A stretch of 64,000 nucleotides of DNA, taken from the NCBI RefSeq assembly GCF_040712315.1, contig NC_134015.1, positions 7,095,945 through 7,159,944 of the forward strand, read 5' to 3'. This DNA is from Castanea sativa (taxonomy: Eukaryota; Streptophyta; Magnoliopsida; Fagales; Fagaceae). The notes below the pieces were generated by a model. That model worked only from the letters and a program-made list of their open reading frames with translations. It had not been told where the DNA came from and made no database searches. The position numbers and the translations under genes are program-made. This document shows, in pieces, positions 33,323-45,465 of this stretch (positions within the stretch are counted from its first letter, which is position 1; every line of letters begins with the position of its first letter).

Positions 33323-33371
33323 AGAAAAAAAAGAGAAGTAAAAAAAGGGATAGAGGGATGCCCTATTAAGA

Positions 33372-33803
33372 ACACTCTTACCAAATATAACTTTCTTGAA
33401 ACCATTGTCAACTTACTGCTTACCATAAAGAATCACAGCAAAACATAGAAGTACTTACAATGCAAAGGGATTTCTTGTCATTAATCATTTGCTAAGAATT
33501 TTGTGTAAAAATGTTTGTAGTGCACTTCGAAATTTACATCTCCAGGTAAGATAAATTGGATAATCTCTATGGATAACACAATTTAATTGAATATATGAAT
33601 TTTCATTTTTCTGTTAACAACAATTTTAAATTTGAAGCTGTACATAGCATAATCTTGTTCTTGCTACATCAATTCCTCAAGATACTCCTAACACTATGAG
33701 TAATCCTACTAAAAATATGATGCCAAAAGACTAAAACGAGCCATTTTTCTCCAACACAAAGTCATCTTGCCACCCATGAGAAGAAATATTTGAAGCCATC
33801 TTT
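33372..33803. other. Intergenic, nothing recognised
   Basis: AT-rich unique-looking sequence beyond the edge of the segmental duplication. No ORF, repeat end or RNA gene is visible. Confidence 0.5.
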
Positions 33804-35657
33804 CTCTATTAACTATATAAAAAGCGGCTATGCCGCTACAGTGTCTTGGCACTGTACATCCAGTGTTTTTTGCACTGTGCAGCACTGTAGCTACAACAGT
33901 GCTTTGGTTTAGTGAGTCCTTTTTTTCTGGTTTATTCAACCCTTTTGTTTATTCAACTATAGTGCTTAAAGTTTTTTTTTTTTTTAGTAATCGATTTGTG
34001 TTTTTTTTTTCTTTTAAATATTGATATAAGCTGACATTTATATTGTTATACTGACACAACAAATTTCACAATTATTGACTGTCAATTTCTTACAAGTCAA
34101 AATAAAATAATAAAATAAAATATGAGATTGGTTTTTTTTTTTTTTCAGTAATCGGTTTATGTTTTTTTTTTTCGTTTTAAATATTGATGTAAGCTGACAT
34201 TTATATTGTTATACTGACACAACAAATTTTACAATATTTTCACAATTATTGATGTGTTAATTTCTTACAAGTCAAAATAAAATAATAAAATATGAGACTG
34301 TAACCAACCACAACTGAAAATAAATGTATTAAAAAAATGTTACAACACTTATTGTTATCACAATATTTTCACAATTGTTGAGATCTCAGTTTCTTATAAA
34401 TCAAATAAAAAAATACTAAGTCCACAACATTTTAACATTAATTTCTACAGTGTCTAAATTTTTTTTCCTAATAATCGGTTTCTTTTTTTTTCTTTTAAAT
34501 ATTTATATAAACTGGCATATATATTGTTATACTGACACAACAAATTTCACAATATTTTCACAATTATTGAGGTATCAATTTCTTACAAGTTGAAATAAAA
34601 AAATAAAATATGAGATTGTGACCAACCACAGTTGAAAATAAATGTTTTGAGAAAATGTTACAACACTTATTAGTATCACAATATTATCATAATTTTTGAG
34701 ATCTCAATTTCTTATATATCAAATAAAAAAAATGCTAAATCCACAACATTTTAACATTAATTTCACAATAAATCATAGGTAAGTTATTATTGATAGATAG
34801 CACTAGAGCTACAGTGCTTTTGGTTTATTCAACTAGCACTGTAGCTAAAGTTTTTTTTTTTTTTTTCCAGTAATTGGTTTGTGTTTTTTTTTTCTTTGAA
34901 ATATTTATGTAAGTTGGCATATATTTTGTTATACTGACACAACAAATTTTACAATATTTTCACAATTATTGACGTGTCAATTTCTTACAAGTCAAAATAA
35001 AATAATAAAATATGAGACTGCGACTAACCACAACTGAAAATAATTGTTTTGAGAAAATGTTACAACACTTATTATTATCACAATATTTTCACAATTTTTG
35101 AGATCTCAGTTTCTTATAGATCAAATAAAAGAATTCTAAGTCCACAACATTTTAACATTAATTCCTACATTGTCTAAAGTTTTTTTTCCTTGTAATCGGT
35201 TTGTGTTTTTTTTTCCTTTTAAATATTTATGTAAGCTAGCATATATATTGTTATACCGACACAACAAATTTCACAATATTCTTACAAAAATTGAAGTATC
35301 AATTTCTTACAAGTTGAAATAAAATAATAGAATATAAGACTGTGACCAACTGCAACTAAAAATAAATGTTTTGAGAATAATAATAACAATGTTATCAGTT
35401 CAAAACCAATAATAACTTGTCATTTAGAATTTATTCTAAAAATTTTATGAATGTAGGTAGCATTTCTCTATAAAAAAAAAAAATCTATTCGAATCCTAAA
35501 AATGAAGATATATTGTGAAAATATTGTGATATTTTGTTGTATTCTTAAACTTCTTTTTTAATATAGTCAAATTGGAGTGAGCCAAAATTCACGGTTTCAT
35601 ACACAAAATCTATATTAATTTTCTCACTACTGGGGCAACACGTGCAGCTAACACTAG
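33804..35657 (+). mobile_element. Helitron-like element made of about 330-bp tandem units
   Basis: The left end is TCTATTAACTATATAAAAAG, similar to plant Helitron 5' ends. The right end is GGGGCAACACGTGCAGCTAA then CACTAG followed by T, a hairpin remnant plus CTAG. Inside, a unit starting TAATCGGTTTGTG and containing ATACTGACACAACAAATTTC and CACAACATTTTAACATTAAT recurs. Units start at about 33988, 34149 (after a short first unit), 34472, 34871 and 35193. It has no protein-coding capacity. The left boundary base context is not the ideal A, so the exact start is uncertain. Confidence 0.55.
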
Positions 35658-35722
35658 TATTAACAAAAAAATGACTAGCCACCATCATCACACTAAAATC
35701 AAAGCCTACCACCAATGAAACC

Positions 35723-35758
<36 letters not shown>

Positions 35759-36060
35759 AGTTTTAAACAATGGTGAGTTACGGAAATCTAATGGAGTGAA
35801 CCTTAAGTGGGCAATGTGCCAACTTTTAAACCACAGATAAGCAACTTAAATTTTGGCTAAACTACAGGTAAGTAAGTTTTAATTTGCCCTAAAAAAATGA
35901 TATTGAAAGAAATAGCACAAAATTTTATTAGTTAGGTAGAAGAAAGCAATTTTGTTTTATTTATTAGTTTTTTGTGAGAAGAACAAGAGATAGAATGTTG
36001 GTCTCTAGTTTAGTTTGTGTTGCATGTATAGGTATGTATAGGTATATACAAGATAAATTG
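35658..36060. other. Non-coding sequence with a 36-base poly-A run
   Basis: The A run is at about 35727-35757. From about 35890 the sequence matches 47740-47910 inside Helitron A, so this is the inner part of a related Helitron copy. No gene is seen. Confidence 0.45.
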
Positions 36061-36377
36061 TAATATATATATACCAAAATGTGCCTATTGAATGAAAATG
36101 TGTCTATTGACCGAAAAAATGTTTATTGAATCAAAATTTGCTTATTGACTGAAAATGTCATATTGAATGAAATTGTACATTTTGAAGTGTCATAATCCTT
36201 TGGGTATAAATAGTATTTCATATTCTTTCGGTATCTTTTTTTTAACTTCTTCCCTTTCATCTTTTTTAGAAACACAAGAAACCTGTAAGTCTTTTCCAAA
36301 ATTGTTATTCGTAGAACCCAATAAACTTAGTTGTATCTTGGGGACAAATTGTTGGTAACCCTTTAGCAACTCTTGTG

Positions 36378-36411
36378 GGGGGGGGGGGGGGGGGGAGGGG
36401 GGGACTATTAT
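36378..36411. repeat. G-rich homopolymer tract
   Basis: A run of about 20 G, an A and six or seven more G. It is long enough for G-quadruplex formation and is prone to assembly error. Confidence 0.9.
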
Positions 36412-36881
36412 ATAAGGATAACATTCAATTGTACCTTCAAGTCAATCAAATTTTTTGTTTGTCTAATGGATCATTTTGTTATTTCATTATAATACTCCTC
36501 TAAATTCCCAACATTTTGAGCAGTTGATTTTTTTGTAAGTATTTTTTTTTTTTTGGGTTAAATAGTAGAAAGGTTTAGGAATCAAGCCACACCAATGGTC
36601 CCAACAATAATACTAAATGATTTCTTTAAACTCCTTACAAGTGTTTTTCCTCTCAGATTTCTTATTCTCTTCCATATGCCTTAGTCCCATTAGCAACCAA
36701 ATGTTAAGAAAAATAAAGAATTTTTGCTGCAAAATCTTGAAATTCAATGCCCCATACTATTCCAAAAATTCATTTTCATTGAAATATACAAGGTCAAATT
36801 CACCAACCTTGGTATCATCTGGGTACATCACAAATAGTTTAGTTCCAAGGTAGGCATGATAGGATTCACAAAGACTCTCAT

Positions 36882-37450
36882 TAGGGGTGGCAATTCATAT
36901 TTGCAAGTCGGGTTCGTGTCGTGTCGAGCCATGAGTACTCAGCTATATGGGTTGACCCGAACTAGACTTGTTTATAAATGTGCCAAAAATCCTAAACCCC
37001 TAACCCTGCTTGTTTATTAAACAGGTTGACCCGACATGACACATTTAACTCGTTTAATTAACAAGATATGTAAAGGTCAATACAATTGACTTGTTTAACA
37101 ACTTGTGTGATTAGTAGGTCATACCTGACCTAAATAACCTATTATTAATTTCCATATATCTAAAATTAAAATACAATTATAACCATATATATAGTAATAA
37201 ACATATAATTACAACAACAACAACAACAACAAAAAAGCAATAATAACAAAATTTAATACTTTTATAACTTAAACAGGTCATATTGGTCAGACTGGTTCAC
37301 ATATTAAACACAAACACGACCAGATTATTAAACAGATCATCCATGTCAACCCAAATATGACCTGAACCCGTTTAGCTTGAACTCATGACCTGTTTACAAA
37401 CGGGTTAGTTGTGTTAGGTTCGTGGGTCTTGTCAGATTTTGCCACTCCTA
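36882..37450. mobile_element. hAT-like non-autonomous element, 569 bp
   Basis: Ends are TAGGGGTGGCAA and TTGCCACTCCTA, inverted with one mismatch. The 8-bp flanks ACTCTCAT (36874-36881) and ACTCTAAT (37451-37458) differ at one base, as expected for an aged 8-bp duplication. The interior has repeated (G)GGTTGACCCGA and CGTGTCGTGTCG words, common in this kind of plant MITE. Confidence 0.75.
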
Positions 37451-38055
37451 ACTCTAATCATTGATCTGGACATGTCTTGATCTTTCCTCCAATCTTGCTA
37501 ACCTCGCTTCAAGGTATACAACACTGGACATATTATGCATGATCTAAAATTTTCATTTATGTATAGTTCAAATTAAATACTTTACAATGCGTCTAATTTT
37601 GTTTTATTAGTAAGTTTACACACCTTGAATCCTTGTTAAGATCAGGATACGTATCAAATCTCCTTGGTAAGATCACCTTCAAAATCTTCACTACCTTCTT
37701 TCTTTCTTTTTTTTGTTGTCCTAATCTATTTGCTAGTGAATAATTTTTGGTTTTTGTTTTCATGGTTTCTGAACATTCTTGTTCTCAATGACAGTTTTTT
37801 GTTTTAATATATATGTCTCATGTGAAACGGTGACTAGATACTGAAACTTAATGAACAAATGAAAAGCCACAACTGTTCAGTATTTTTAAATGTATATGTG
37901 GCATAAATTTATATTGTCACATGGTGCATTAAGAAGTGGTAAAAAAAAAAGTCAAACATTTTGTTTTTATATTACACTAGTACCTAACCCGTGCGATGCA
38001 CGAGAATAGATATTGAATGAGTTTCAGGAAAAAAAAAATTCATTATTCTTTAGAT

Positions 38056-38890
38056 CACTGCAAGAAAAATGCCTTTTAGCGACAATGAATTTTTGGCAAA
38101 CCCAAAAAGCCTTCTCAAAAAATCCTATTTCCAATGGCAAAATAAAGCCCTCGCAAACACTTTGTAAAATGTGAAATATTTGTGACCAACAAAAAAAGCT
38201 GTCGCAATTATGTGTTGCAGCCGTCGCAAATGCTAATATTTTGGAGGGAAATTTTCCCTCCATATTATTTGCGAGGGACAATTAAAATTCTCTCACAAAA
38301 GGTGTATTATTTGTGACAATTAAAAATATGCCGTCACTAATACTAAATTATTTGTGAGGGCCAAGATCGACTTTCGCAAATAATCATTAAAATGTCAAAA
38401 TTTTTGGAGGGAAATGTTCCCACCAAATTATTTCCGAGGGACAATAAAAATCCCTTGTAGAAAGTTTTATTTATTTTTTTTATTTTGTGGGTTAAAAATA
38501 TGCCCTCACTAATACTAAATTATTTTCAATGACCAAGATTGGCCTTTGCAAACAATCATTAAAATATAAACTTTTTTTAGAGATAAAAGTTTTCATCAAA
38601 TTATTTGCGATGGGCAATGAAAATCCCTCGTGAAAAGGATATTATTTGTGAGGGTTCATAAAATGCCCTCACTAATAATAATTATTTGTGAGGACCAAGA
38701 TTAGCCTTTGCAAATAATCATTAAAATATCAAAACTTTTGGAGGGAAATTTTTCCTCCACACTTTTGGCTAGCGACAATAGAATTTCCTCACAAAAAGTG
38801 TATTATTTGTGATGATTAAAAATATACACCCACTAATAATAAATCATTTTAATGACCAAGATTAGCCTTTCGAATTAATCATTAGAATAT
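38056..38890. repeat. Left subterminal repeat region of the CACTA element
   Basis: Modules with TTATTTGTGAGGGCCAAGAT, AATCATTAAAATATCAAAAC and GGAGGGAAAT recur four or five times with a spacing of roughly 130-180 bp. Such arrays bind the element's own transposition proteins in En/Spm. Confidence 0.75.
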
Positions 38891-39640
38891 CAAATTATAA
38901 ATTAATGCTTCTCATAACACATTTACCAAACATTTGTTCATTGTAGTTTTTATTTTATCTTGTTTTTAAAAAATTAATAAGTAAAATTATTAGATGTGAA
39001 GCTATAACTTAAACAAAAATAATATTTCAAATGCATACCTACCGAATTGATTAAAAATGGCTAAGACAACCAAAATCGATTGGAATTTGAGTCAAAGTGG
39101 AACAAAGGGGGTCAAGTGTATTGGTTTAGTAACTAGAATGAAATATTTTGTTAAATTAAACCAAAATAGAACTAAATGATTACTATGTTTCTAGTAATAT
39201 ATTGTTTCTAATAAATATAATAGACTAGTTGAAAATATTTTTCTACAAAAGATTCAAGATAAATTTATGCTTGGTAATAATTTGCCCATGTAATAAAGGG
39301 TATATTTTAGGTACAATCTTTTAGGTGTAGTACATTAGGTTTTTTTTTTTTTTTCTCTTTTCTTTTTTCTAATTGAATTCAAAACCTTGGATCATTAACA
39401 AAAAAATAAAAATAAAACTAGTCTTGTCTTTTCCAATGGCAATTAAATTCAATGTAGCCAAACATTTGAATTCAATTGGAGATCCTAATATAGTGCACCT
39501 ATTGTATTGTACTTAAGTTTTATCTTTTGATATATTGGTTTAATGATATTCACTATTTTATTACCTATTTGAAGTGGGCATTAAATGCTTTACCATTCAA
39601 TAACTTTTAAATAATTGACTTTACTCAAAAACACTACCTC
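38891..39640. other. CACTA interior, nothing recognised
   Basis: AT-rich sequence with no readable gene or further repeat. Confidence 0.45.
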
Positions 39641-39653
39641 TTCAAAATAACCA

Positions 39654-40098
39654 TTGTACGGCAGCCTGCGACCTTGGCAGCTCGGTATTGCCTTGGGGAA
39701 TATTGCTGCCAAACAACCTTTTAGAGGCTGGAACCAGTTCCAACGCCATTACCACTATTTCCAAGGAAGCATATTCCTTGTCAGGAATAATCAGATCGGG
39801 CCCCACCCACACGAGTGAGACCAGAAGGTAATCATGAGCACCCCACAAACCTCAAGCTATAAATAGGAAAAAGGATTAGAGAGAAGGGGTTGGTCATTCT
39901 GAGCGAAAGAGAGAGAAAACTAGTAAAGGGAGAGTAACTTAGAGGGAGAAGAGAGCTCTACTAAGGAAAAGCAACACATAATCTAGGCTTGGCTAAGAAT
40001 TACCCATAGTAGGAAATCCATAGCCCACATTATAAATTAATTGTCAGCCCAATTTCGAATCCAGTCCACTAAGGGAATTCGGGCACGTACAACCACAA
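39654..40098 (+). other. LTR-like fragment with TATA box, inside the CACTA element
   Basis: This GC-richer island contains GCTATAAATAGG (about 39858) followed by a purine-rich leader (GAGAGAAGGGG...) and ends near GGGCACGTACAACCACAATA. It looks like the promoter half of a gypsy LTR or of a host gene. No coding sequence follows. Its origin is not certain. Confidence 0.4.
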
Positions 40099-40432
40099 TA
40101 CTACACGAATGACTAAAATGATTTAAATACCTTTGATATGCCTAATATGATCAAAATATCCTCAAAACCTCAAAAATTTCCAAAATACTCCCCAGAACAT
40201 GCAAAATACATTGAAAAGTTCAAAAAGATTGAAATATTGGTAAAACAATTAAAATGACTAAGATACACATAAAATTCCAAAAAGTCTCATTGGAACCAAA
40301 CACCGCCACCACCACCACGCATCCTCACTGCCACAGATATAAAATTGGATTAGTCAATTTTTTGTTTCTTTTCTTGCATTTTCTTGGCAACCAAACACCA
40401 AAACCCATTGAGAAAGACCCACTGGTTTAAGA

Positions 40433-40504
<72 letters not shown>

Positions 40505-42131
40505 GATTTGAGAGAGGAGAAGTTTGAGACATTTGGGTCTGATTTTGAGCAAAATTGAGAGATAGAGAGAGCAGATCAATGAGCGATGAGCGATGAGCGA
40601 AGAGCAAAGATGGTAGTGCTCGGTCATGGAGTTAAAGAGAGATCTGGTGGTGGCAATGTGATGAGCGAAGGTAGCGGTGCTCGGTCATGGAGTTAGAGAG
40701 AGATCTAATATTTTTGGAAAATTTAGAGAGGAAGGATTGAGAATGTCTTAGAAGAGTTGGAAACCGGTTTGAGAATGAGGTTTTAGGGCTAAAGTTTTCT
40801 TTTGAGTGTGTGATTGTGCGAGAAAATGCTTAATAAAATGTTATTTTGTTAATTTTTATTGATTTAAGAATATGAGTTATATTTTGGGAATAACACAAAG
40901 AACATAAACATGTTCTTCCAAAAAATTAATAATAATGAAAGGAATAAAAAAAATTAATTTAATTATCCTATTTTATTTATAAAAAAAATTAGAAATTAAT
41001 TTTTTTTAATTTTTATGTGATTTATTATTTATTTAAATGCTAAATAAATTAAACTAAATGATTTCAAATATACATATTCTTTAGAAGTATTAATAATGTG
41101 GAATAGGTTAGATTGAAAGTTTTGTCAACAACTTCGATTTGTGCGTTTTTAAGAGAATCTATCAGCTCATGAAAACAAATTTAAAGTATTGTGTTGGGTT
41201 AGATCATGTTGGCTCTAATTTAGTAAGTCGATGGGTTTAATACTACTCATTATCATAAGAGAAGTGTTCTGTCTACAATATTTTCGTAACAAATCTTAAG
41301 TGGTAAGTTGTTATTGGTACTAATTCGAATCTTTTACAGAAAGTACTTTTTCACCCCCAATAAACAAAATTTTCCCTCTCACTCTTTCCCTCTCACAAAA
41401 TTTCCACAAAATTTTTTCCCTCTCAGTCTTTCACTTATTAGGGATTTCATGAGCTCTCTCCTTGTGATTCTCACTCTCTCTCCCACGGTAATCTCTCTTT
41501 CTCCCCTCACTCCTCTTCTCTCTTTTTCCCCTCCATCGGACCCATCTGCCACCGCCACCCACTGCACACTCTCCCACCGATGCTAGCCACCGCCACCGTC
41601 GTCGTCGACCTCCAATCTTGCCGTTAGGTGCGACTTGGTTTCAGTATTTGGTCTTTTGGCCTTCAATCCAGCCACTTTCCCTTATCCTTTCAGCCAATTA
41701 TATATCACACTCAAGCATTTTACTCCTTCGATCCCATTTTGCTTGGAGCGTTTTATCTCCTTCTCATAGCTACTTTCCCTGACTCAATCGAAGCATGTTT
41801 TGATCACATTGATTTCACCTTCTAATTCAAGGTTTGATTATTTTCTATTCTATAAAGTTTAATTTGTTTCTCTCTCTGCCAATCACCCCCTTTTCTCAAA
41901 AAAATTTGCTGTTGTTGGGGTGGACTTAACTAACAAACTTTTTATTACATGCACGGAAGTTGTTTGATAGAATACCTAAATGTTTTCTTCTTTTTGTAGA
42001 ATCTTTGTAAAATTTCCATTTTGCATGTCTATTACGTGGACATGTTTATTTCTTCCTACAGTATATACAAGATTTGGTAATCAACGTTATTTTTCTTGGA
42101 TGTCTAATTAGCCATGACTGAATTTTTCCAG
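40099..42131. other. CACTA interior with GA microsatellite (40430-40500)
   Basis: A GA run of about 60 bases dominates 40430-40500 and produces false Ser-Leu repeat frames. Around 41350-41590 a CT-rich stretch resembles the leader of a plant gene. No protein domain is seen. Confidence 0.5.
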
Positions 42132-43194
42132 GTCGTGCTAGATAAATTGGTTAAACCATCAAACACTATCACTAACTACAACACCAGGTACACCTTCGTT
42201 TAAGCTTCTAGTAGACATTTATACACTTTCGTTTGAGCTTTTGGTAGACATTTATTTGGATATTTTTGAGGGATTTTTAAGAAATGAACTCAACAGAAAT
42301 ATTTGGGTTTTGGATATCTTGTGTTTTCATCATTAAAGCAAGCTGTAATGCTAAGAAACTTTGTTGGAGTTTTAGCAACTTCCCATGATACATATTAATG
42401 TTCCCAGTATGTATCATCAATACTGTCTTTTTATTTATTTATTTACTTTAAGTATGACTGTTTTTTTTATTTTATATATCATATATTACATAATAAAAGT
42501 TGAGTCCGACACGATGTGACTGTGCCAATTGGATGTCCTCTCTCTCTGTATGTATGTTATCAGTTTTCATGTCCAAGGTGTTCATCATCATGAACAATAT
42601 GTTCATTTTATTCAATAAAATTTTTATTTCCTATATATAAAAAAAAAAAGCATATTTGTTATCAGTGTGTCAAAAGTGATTTGACTTGACTATTTTCCAT
42701 TGATAATAATTCATTGTGGATATTCAGGTTTATTGGAATCACATGTGAGTTGCTAAATGGGGTGACTACAAGCCTTGAGGAAATTCAGGGGTGTATGCTT
42801 ACTTGATTACCATGATTGTATGTTGTTGCTTCACCGATTGATTGCATGTTAAAGACTACTTCTTCTTCTTCTTCTTCTTCTTCTTTTTTTTATTTTTTTT
42901 TTATTTACAGTTGCTTCCATGTTCAGGAAGATTTTCTAAAGCTGGTTTACAAAGAGACCATCCTTGTTGGGCATTCCTTGGAGAATGACTTGTTAGCATT
43001 AAAGATCTCTCATGGTTTGGTGATAGATACTGCAGTATTGTACAAGCACCCCCGTGGTGCATCTTACAAAACTGCTCTAAGAGTTCTTGCCAGGAAATTT
43101 CCTTCTCAGGAGATACAACAGTCAAGCAATGGTCATGACAGTATTGAAGATGCAAAAGCTACTATGGAACTAGCACTTTTAAAGATTCGATATG
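42132..43194 (+). pseudogene. Captured exons of a small-RNA-degrading nuclease (SDN5-like, DEDDh exonuclease)
   Basis: Three exons are readable: 42132-42187 (VVLDKLVKPSNTITNYNTR), 42728-42788 (FIGITCELLNGVTTSLEEIQ) and 42927-43194 (EDFLKLVYKETILVGHSLEN, then DLLALKISHGLVIDTAVLY and HDSIEDAKATMELALLKIR). These match the middle of plant DEDDh 3'-5' exonucleases that trim small RNAs. The second Asp motif (HSLENDL) and the final His-Asp motif (GHDSIEDA) are present. The first Asp-Glu motif, normally on upstream exons, is absent, so no activity is expected. Exon 2's donor reads GGGTGT, a broken site, and exon 3's donor is GC (GCAAGT). The fragment sits inside the CACTA element. Confidence 0.83.
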
Positions 43195-43318
43195 GCAAGT
43201 ACTTCTTTTCCATTGTACCATTAGCGAATGGAAATTTGAGCAATAGTGGAGATTTGGAGAATTAATGGTTTGATTATTTGATAGTTCCAACTTGGAAGAT
43301 CTTTAAGAAAAAAAATAG

Positions 43319-43355
<37 letters not shown>

Positions 43356-45340
43356 TCATTATGAAAAGCAGGTGGAAGATATTAATTATCATCTTTGCAA
43401 GTTTTTTGCTACTTTAAAACAAAATTGGGCTCATTACACCAAACGTGGTCCTTGTGAAGAGCCAAATTTCAACTAAATGAGGTTCCCTATGAAATGAGGC
43501 AGGGAATGGAGCCACTGTGTCCTGTGTCGTGGAGGATACTAGTGGAGATATAAATGTAGATGTCATTGTCATTGTGGCTATATAATACTCGTATCTTGTC
43601 TGTAACAACCTGTGTTCTGAGTAACTTATTATGAAACATAGGGAAAATAATTATCTACTAAAATATATTTAATTTTCTTTGGTAACCCCTTTAGAGGTTA
43701 TAGTTTACATTTGTACTTGCTCTTATATTCTTTTCTTTTGGAATTAGGACCTGATTTTGGATGCTAGAATCTGTAGCCTCTATGCCACGTTACCCACTAA
43801 TACCATGCTTATAATTTGCACTGGCCATGGTGATACAACAATTGTCCATAGGTAATGCTCGTTGGACCTGTTTTATGCACTTACTATGCCATGTTTCCTT
43901 TTTTTACACTCCAAACAAATATAACTTTTTATTTAAATGCCAATAGCCAAGTAATTGACAACATATTTGGACCAATATTTCCTTATACCCGCATTCAGAT
44001 GGTTTTTGATATGTTTGGAATCCATACATTATCTAGAGGAAGTCAGCCTTGTATTCTTCTCTTGCTTTACAAACACACACACACACACACACACACACAA
44101 CTATCATGTTTAATTTGGTGCACCTGCTACCAGCTTAGAAGAATGATTATCAACTTAACCTTAATGTGAGCTCTATTTTAGTGTTTCTCCGCCTATAAGT
44201 TTCAACGTCTCTTTTTTATTTTTAAATCTTATTTTGATCTGTCAGATTATGGAAAGTCCATTACCTGGACAATGATTGAGTATTTTAGGTAATGAATCTA
44301 GTGATAGGTTCTGCTAGTGTGGTGGAATTGGATCTGGGTCGAAGCTTTTGCCAATCACCTCTCTCTCTGTGACCTGCCAAACTTCAGTGGGTTATTGAGT
44401 ATAATGGAAAGTATCTGGGTGAATTTCACTTATTTCCTCACCACCAAAGTTCATTTACTGTTTTAGTGGCAAGCAAATTGAGAGATGAAGGCCCCCACCC
44501 CCCCCCCCCCCCCCCTCTTTCTTTTTTTAATAGACTTTATCTTCATTTAAATTTAAGGAGGTTGGAAGGAGATCATGGAGTCATACTAAAACAATGATCC
44601 CTGCTGTTTGAACTTTGCCTCTTACAACACCCAACAATTTAGCTCTGGGTCTTCTTCCATTTTTCAATTTTGTATCAACTTATTATTATCTTATTTTTAT
44701 GTAATGTACTTTTATGTTAAAAAGTAGGAGCAAGCATGGGCAAGTTAGAAAAGCTAAGGTCTTTCCCCCTTTAGTTGATTATATAGACACTCATTTGCTT
44801 GGACTCAAGCTCAATGTCTAACAAGCAGTACATGTGCCAATTCATGCTCCCTTTTTTAGAGATAACCAATATGAAAATTGATTTGCAATTTTTTGTCAAC
44901 CCATTTTATGTATAGCGTTAGATGAAAGCTATTTTATTCTTGGTCTCAAGTTTTTAAATAGTTCTTTGAATTGTCTATATAATTTTTTTTTTGTTGGTAA
45001 AAATGCTCTCTAATTTTATAAAGAACATTCTGGTTTGCTTGATCAGAGTTGGGATATATGTAGTCTGATTTAAATCTAACAAGCATAGGTTAGAGGTTTG
45101 TGATGATGCCTTCTTAGTTCTTAGTGTCCATCTATTATTTTCTTTGGTTGTGACAAGGACCAATTATACTTTTGGATTCCAACTTCAATGCTAAGGCAAA
45201 ATTTATTTAAAAAAACATTGTAGTCTATGATTTCCTTAATAAAATTCTTGAATTTTTCTTATATATATTGCTATTGAACATATTAATTATCTTCCATTTA
45301 ACTCACTGAAGCTCTCTCTCTCTTTCTTACATCGTCTAGA
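43195..45340. other. CACTA interior with TA and CA microsatellites
   Basis: TA run at about 43321-43353, CA run at 44071-44099 and C run near 44497-44514. No exon of the nuclease or of another gene could be followed here. Confidence 0.5.
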
Positions 45341-45345
45341 ATTAG

Positions 45346-45465
45346 CTTTCAGATTTTGGTCTTACAGTGTCTAATGGGGCCCAAAACAAGAACAACATTA
45401 AGCTTTCAAGAACTTTGGGTTATGTAGCCCTAGAGTATCTTTTAGAAGGTATGCCAACTAAAATT
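45346..45465 (+). pseudogene. Captured receptor-like kinase activation-segment fragment
   Basis: The frame reads [20 protein letters not shown], then [22 protein letters not shown] is the magnesium-binding motif, and ALEYL corresponds to the APE motif with Pro changed to Leu. The wording matches plant receptor-like kinases of the group containing At1g80640. Only about 40 residues, one partial exon, are present inside the CACTA element, preceded by a splice-acceptor-like TCGTCTAG. It cannot encode a kinase. Confidence 0.78.

Larger units (their letters stand above)
25640..33371. repeat. Segmental duplication, copy 1 (inhibitor gene and flanks)
   Basis: Outside later insertions this region matches 48610-52845 from the GA tract on the left to the GATGCCCTATTAAG stretch on the right. 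Copy 1 has gained a Helitron (27101-30224) and a Tourist-like MITE (32119-32527), and has extra sequence at about 31145-31935. The matching parts include gene, promoter, a degenerate LTR-like piece and an apparent terminal exon, so it was a DNA-level duplication and not a retrocopy. Confidence 0.85.
36061..37976 (-). mobile_element. Helitron family A, second copy (interrupted)
   Basis: The TGTGCCTATTGAATGAAAA-type units at 36061-36170 and the piece at 37855-37976 (CAACTGTTCAGTATTTTTAA, then a complement of ATATAAAAACAAAATG) match the 5' half of the Helitron at 47910-48190. Between them is about 1.6 kb of other sequence, including the hAT element. The 5' terminus is lost where the next Helitron begins at 37977. 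Confidence 0.45.

Noticed and set aside
36599..36880. Minus-strand protein-like pieces (TKVGEFDLVYFNENEF) next to the hAT element
   Set aside because: Short, with stops on both sides and no family that I recognise. It could be a gene scrap but is too weak to list as a feature.
40427..40627. Open frames of repeated Ser-Leu on the minus strand, also at 48460-48678 and 53847-54079
   Set aside because: They are translations of GA/CT microsatellites. No conserved sequence lies on either side.
42816..42926. ATG at 42816 as the start of the exonuclease gene
   Set aside because: The sequence up to 42926 is intron with a TTC repeat and poly-T. The exon begins after TTCAG at 42926, and homologous protein sequence starts there.
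43414..43608. Minus-strand frame of 64 codons downstream of the exonuclease exons
   Set aside because: No similarity to the nuclease or any family recognised. It lies antisense in AT-rich transposon interior.
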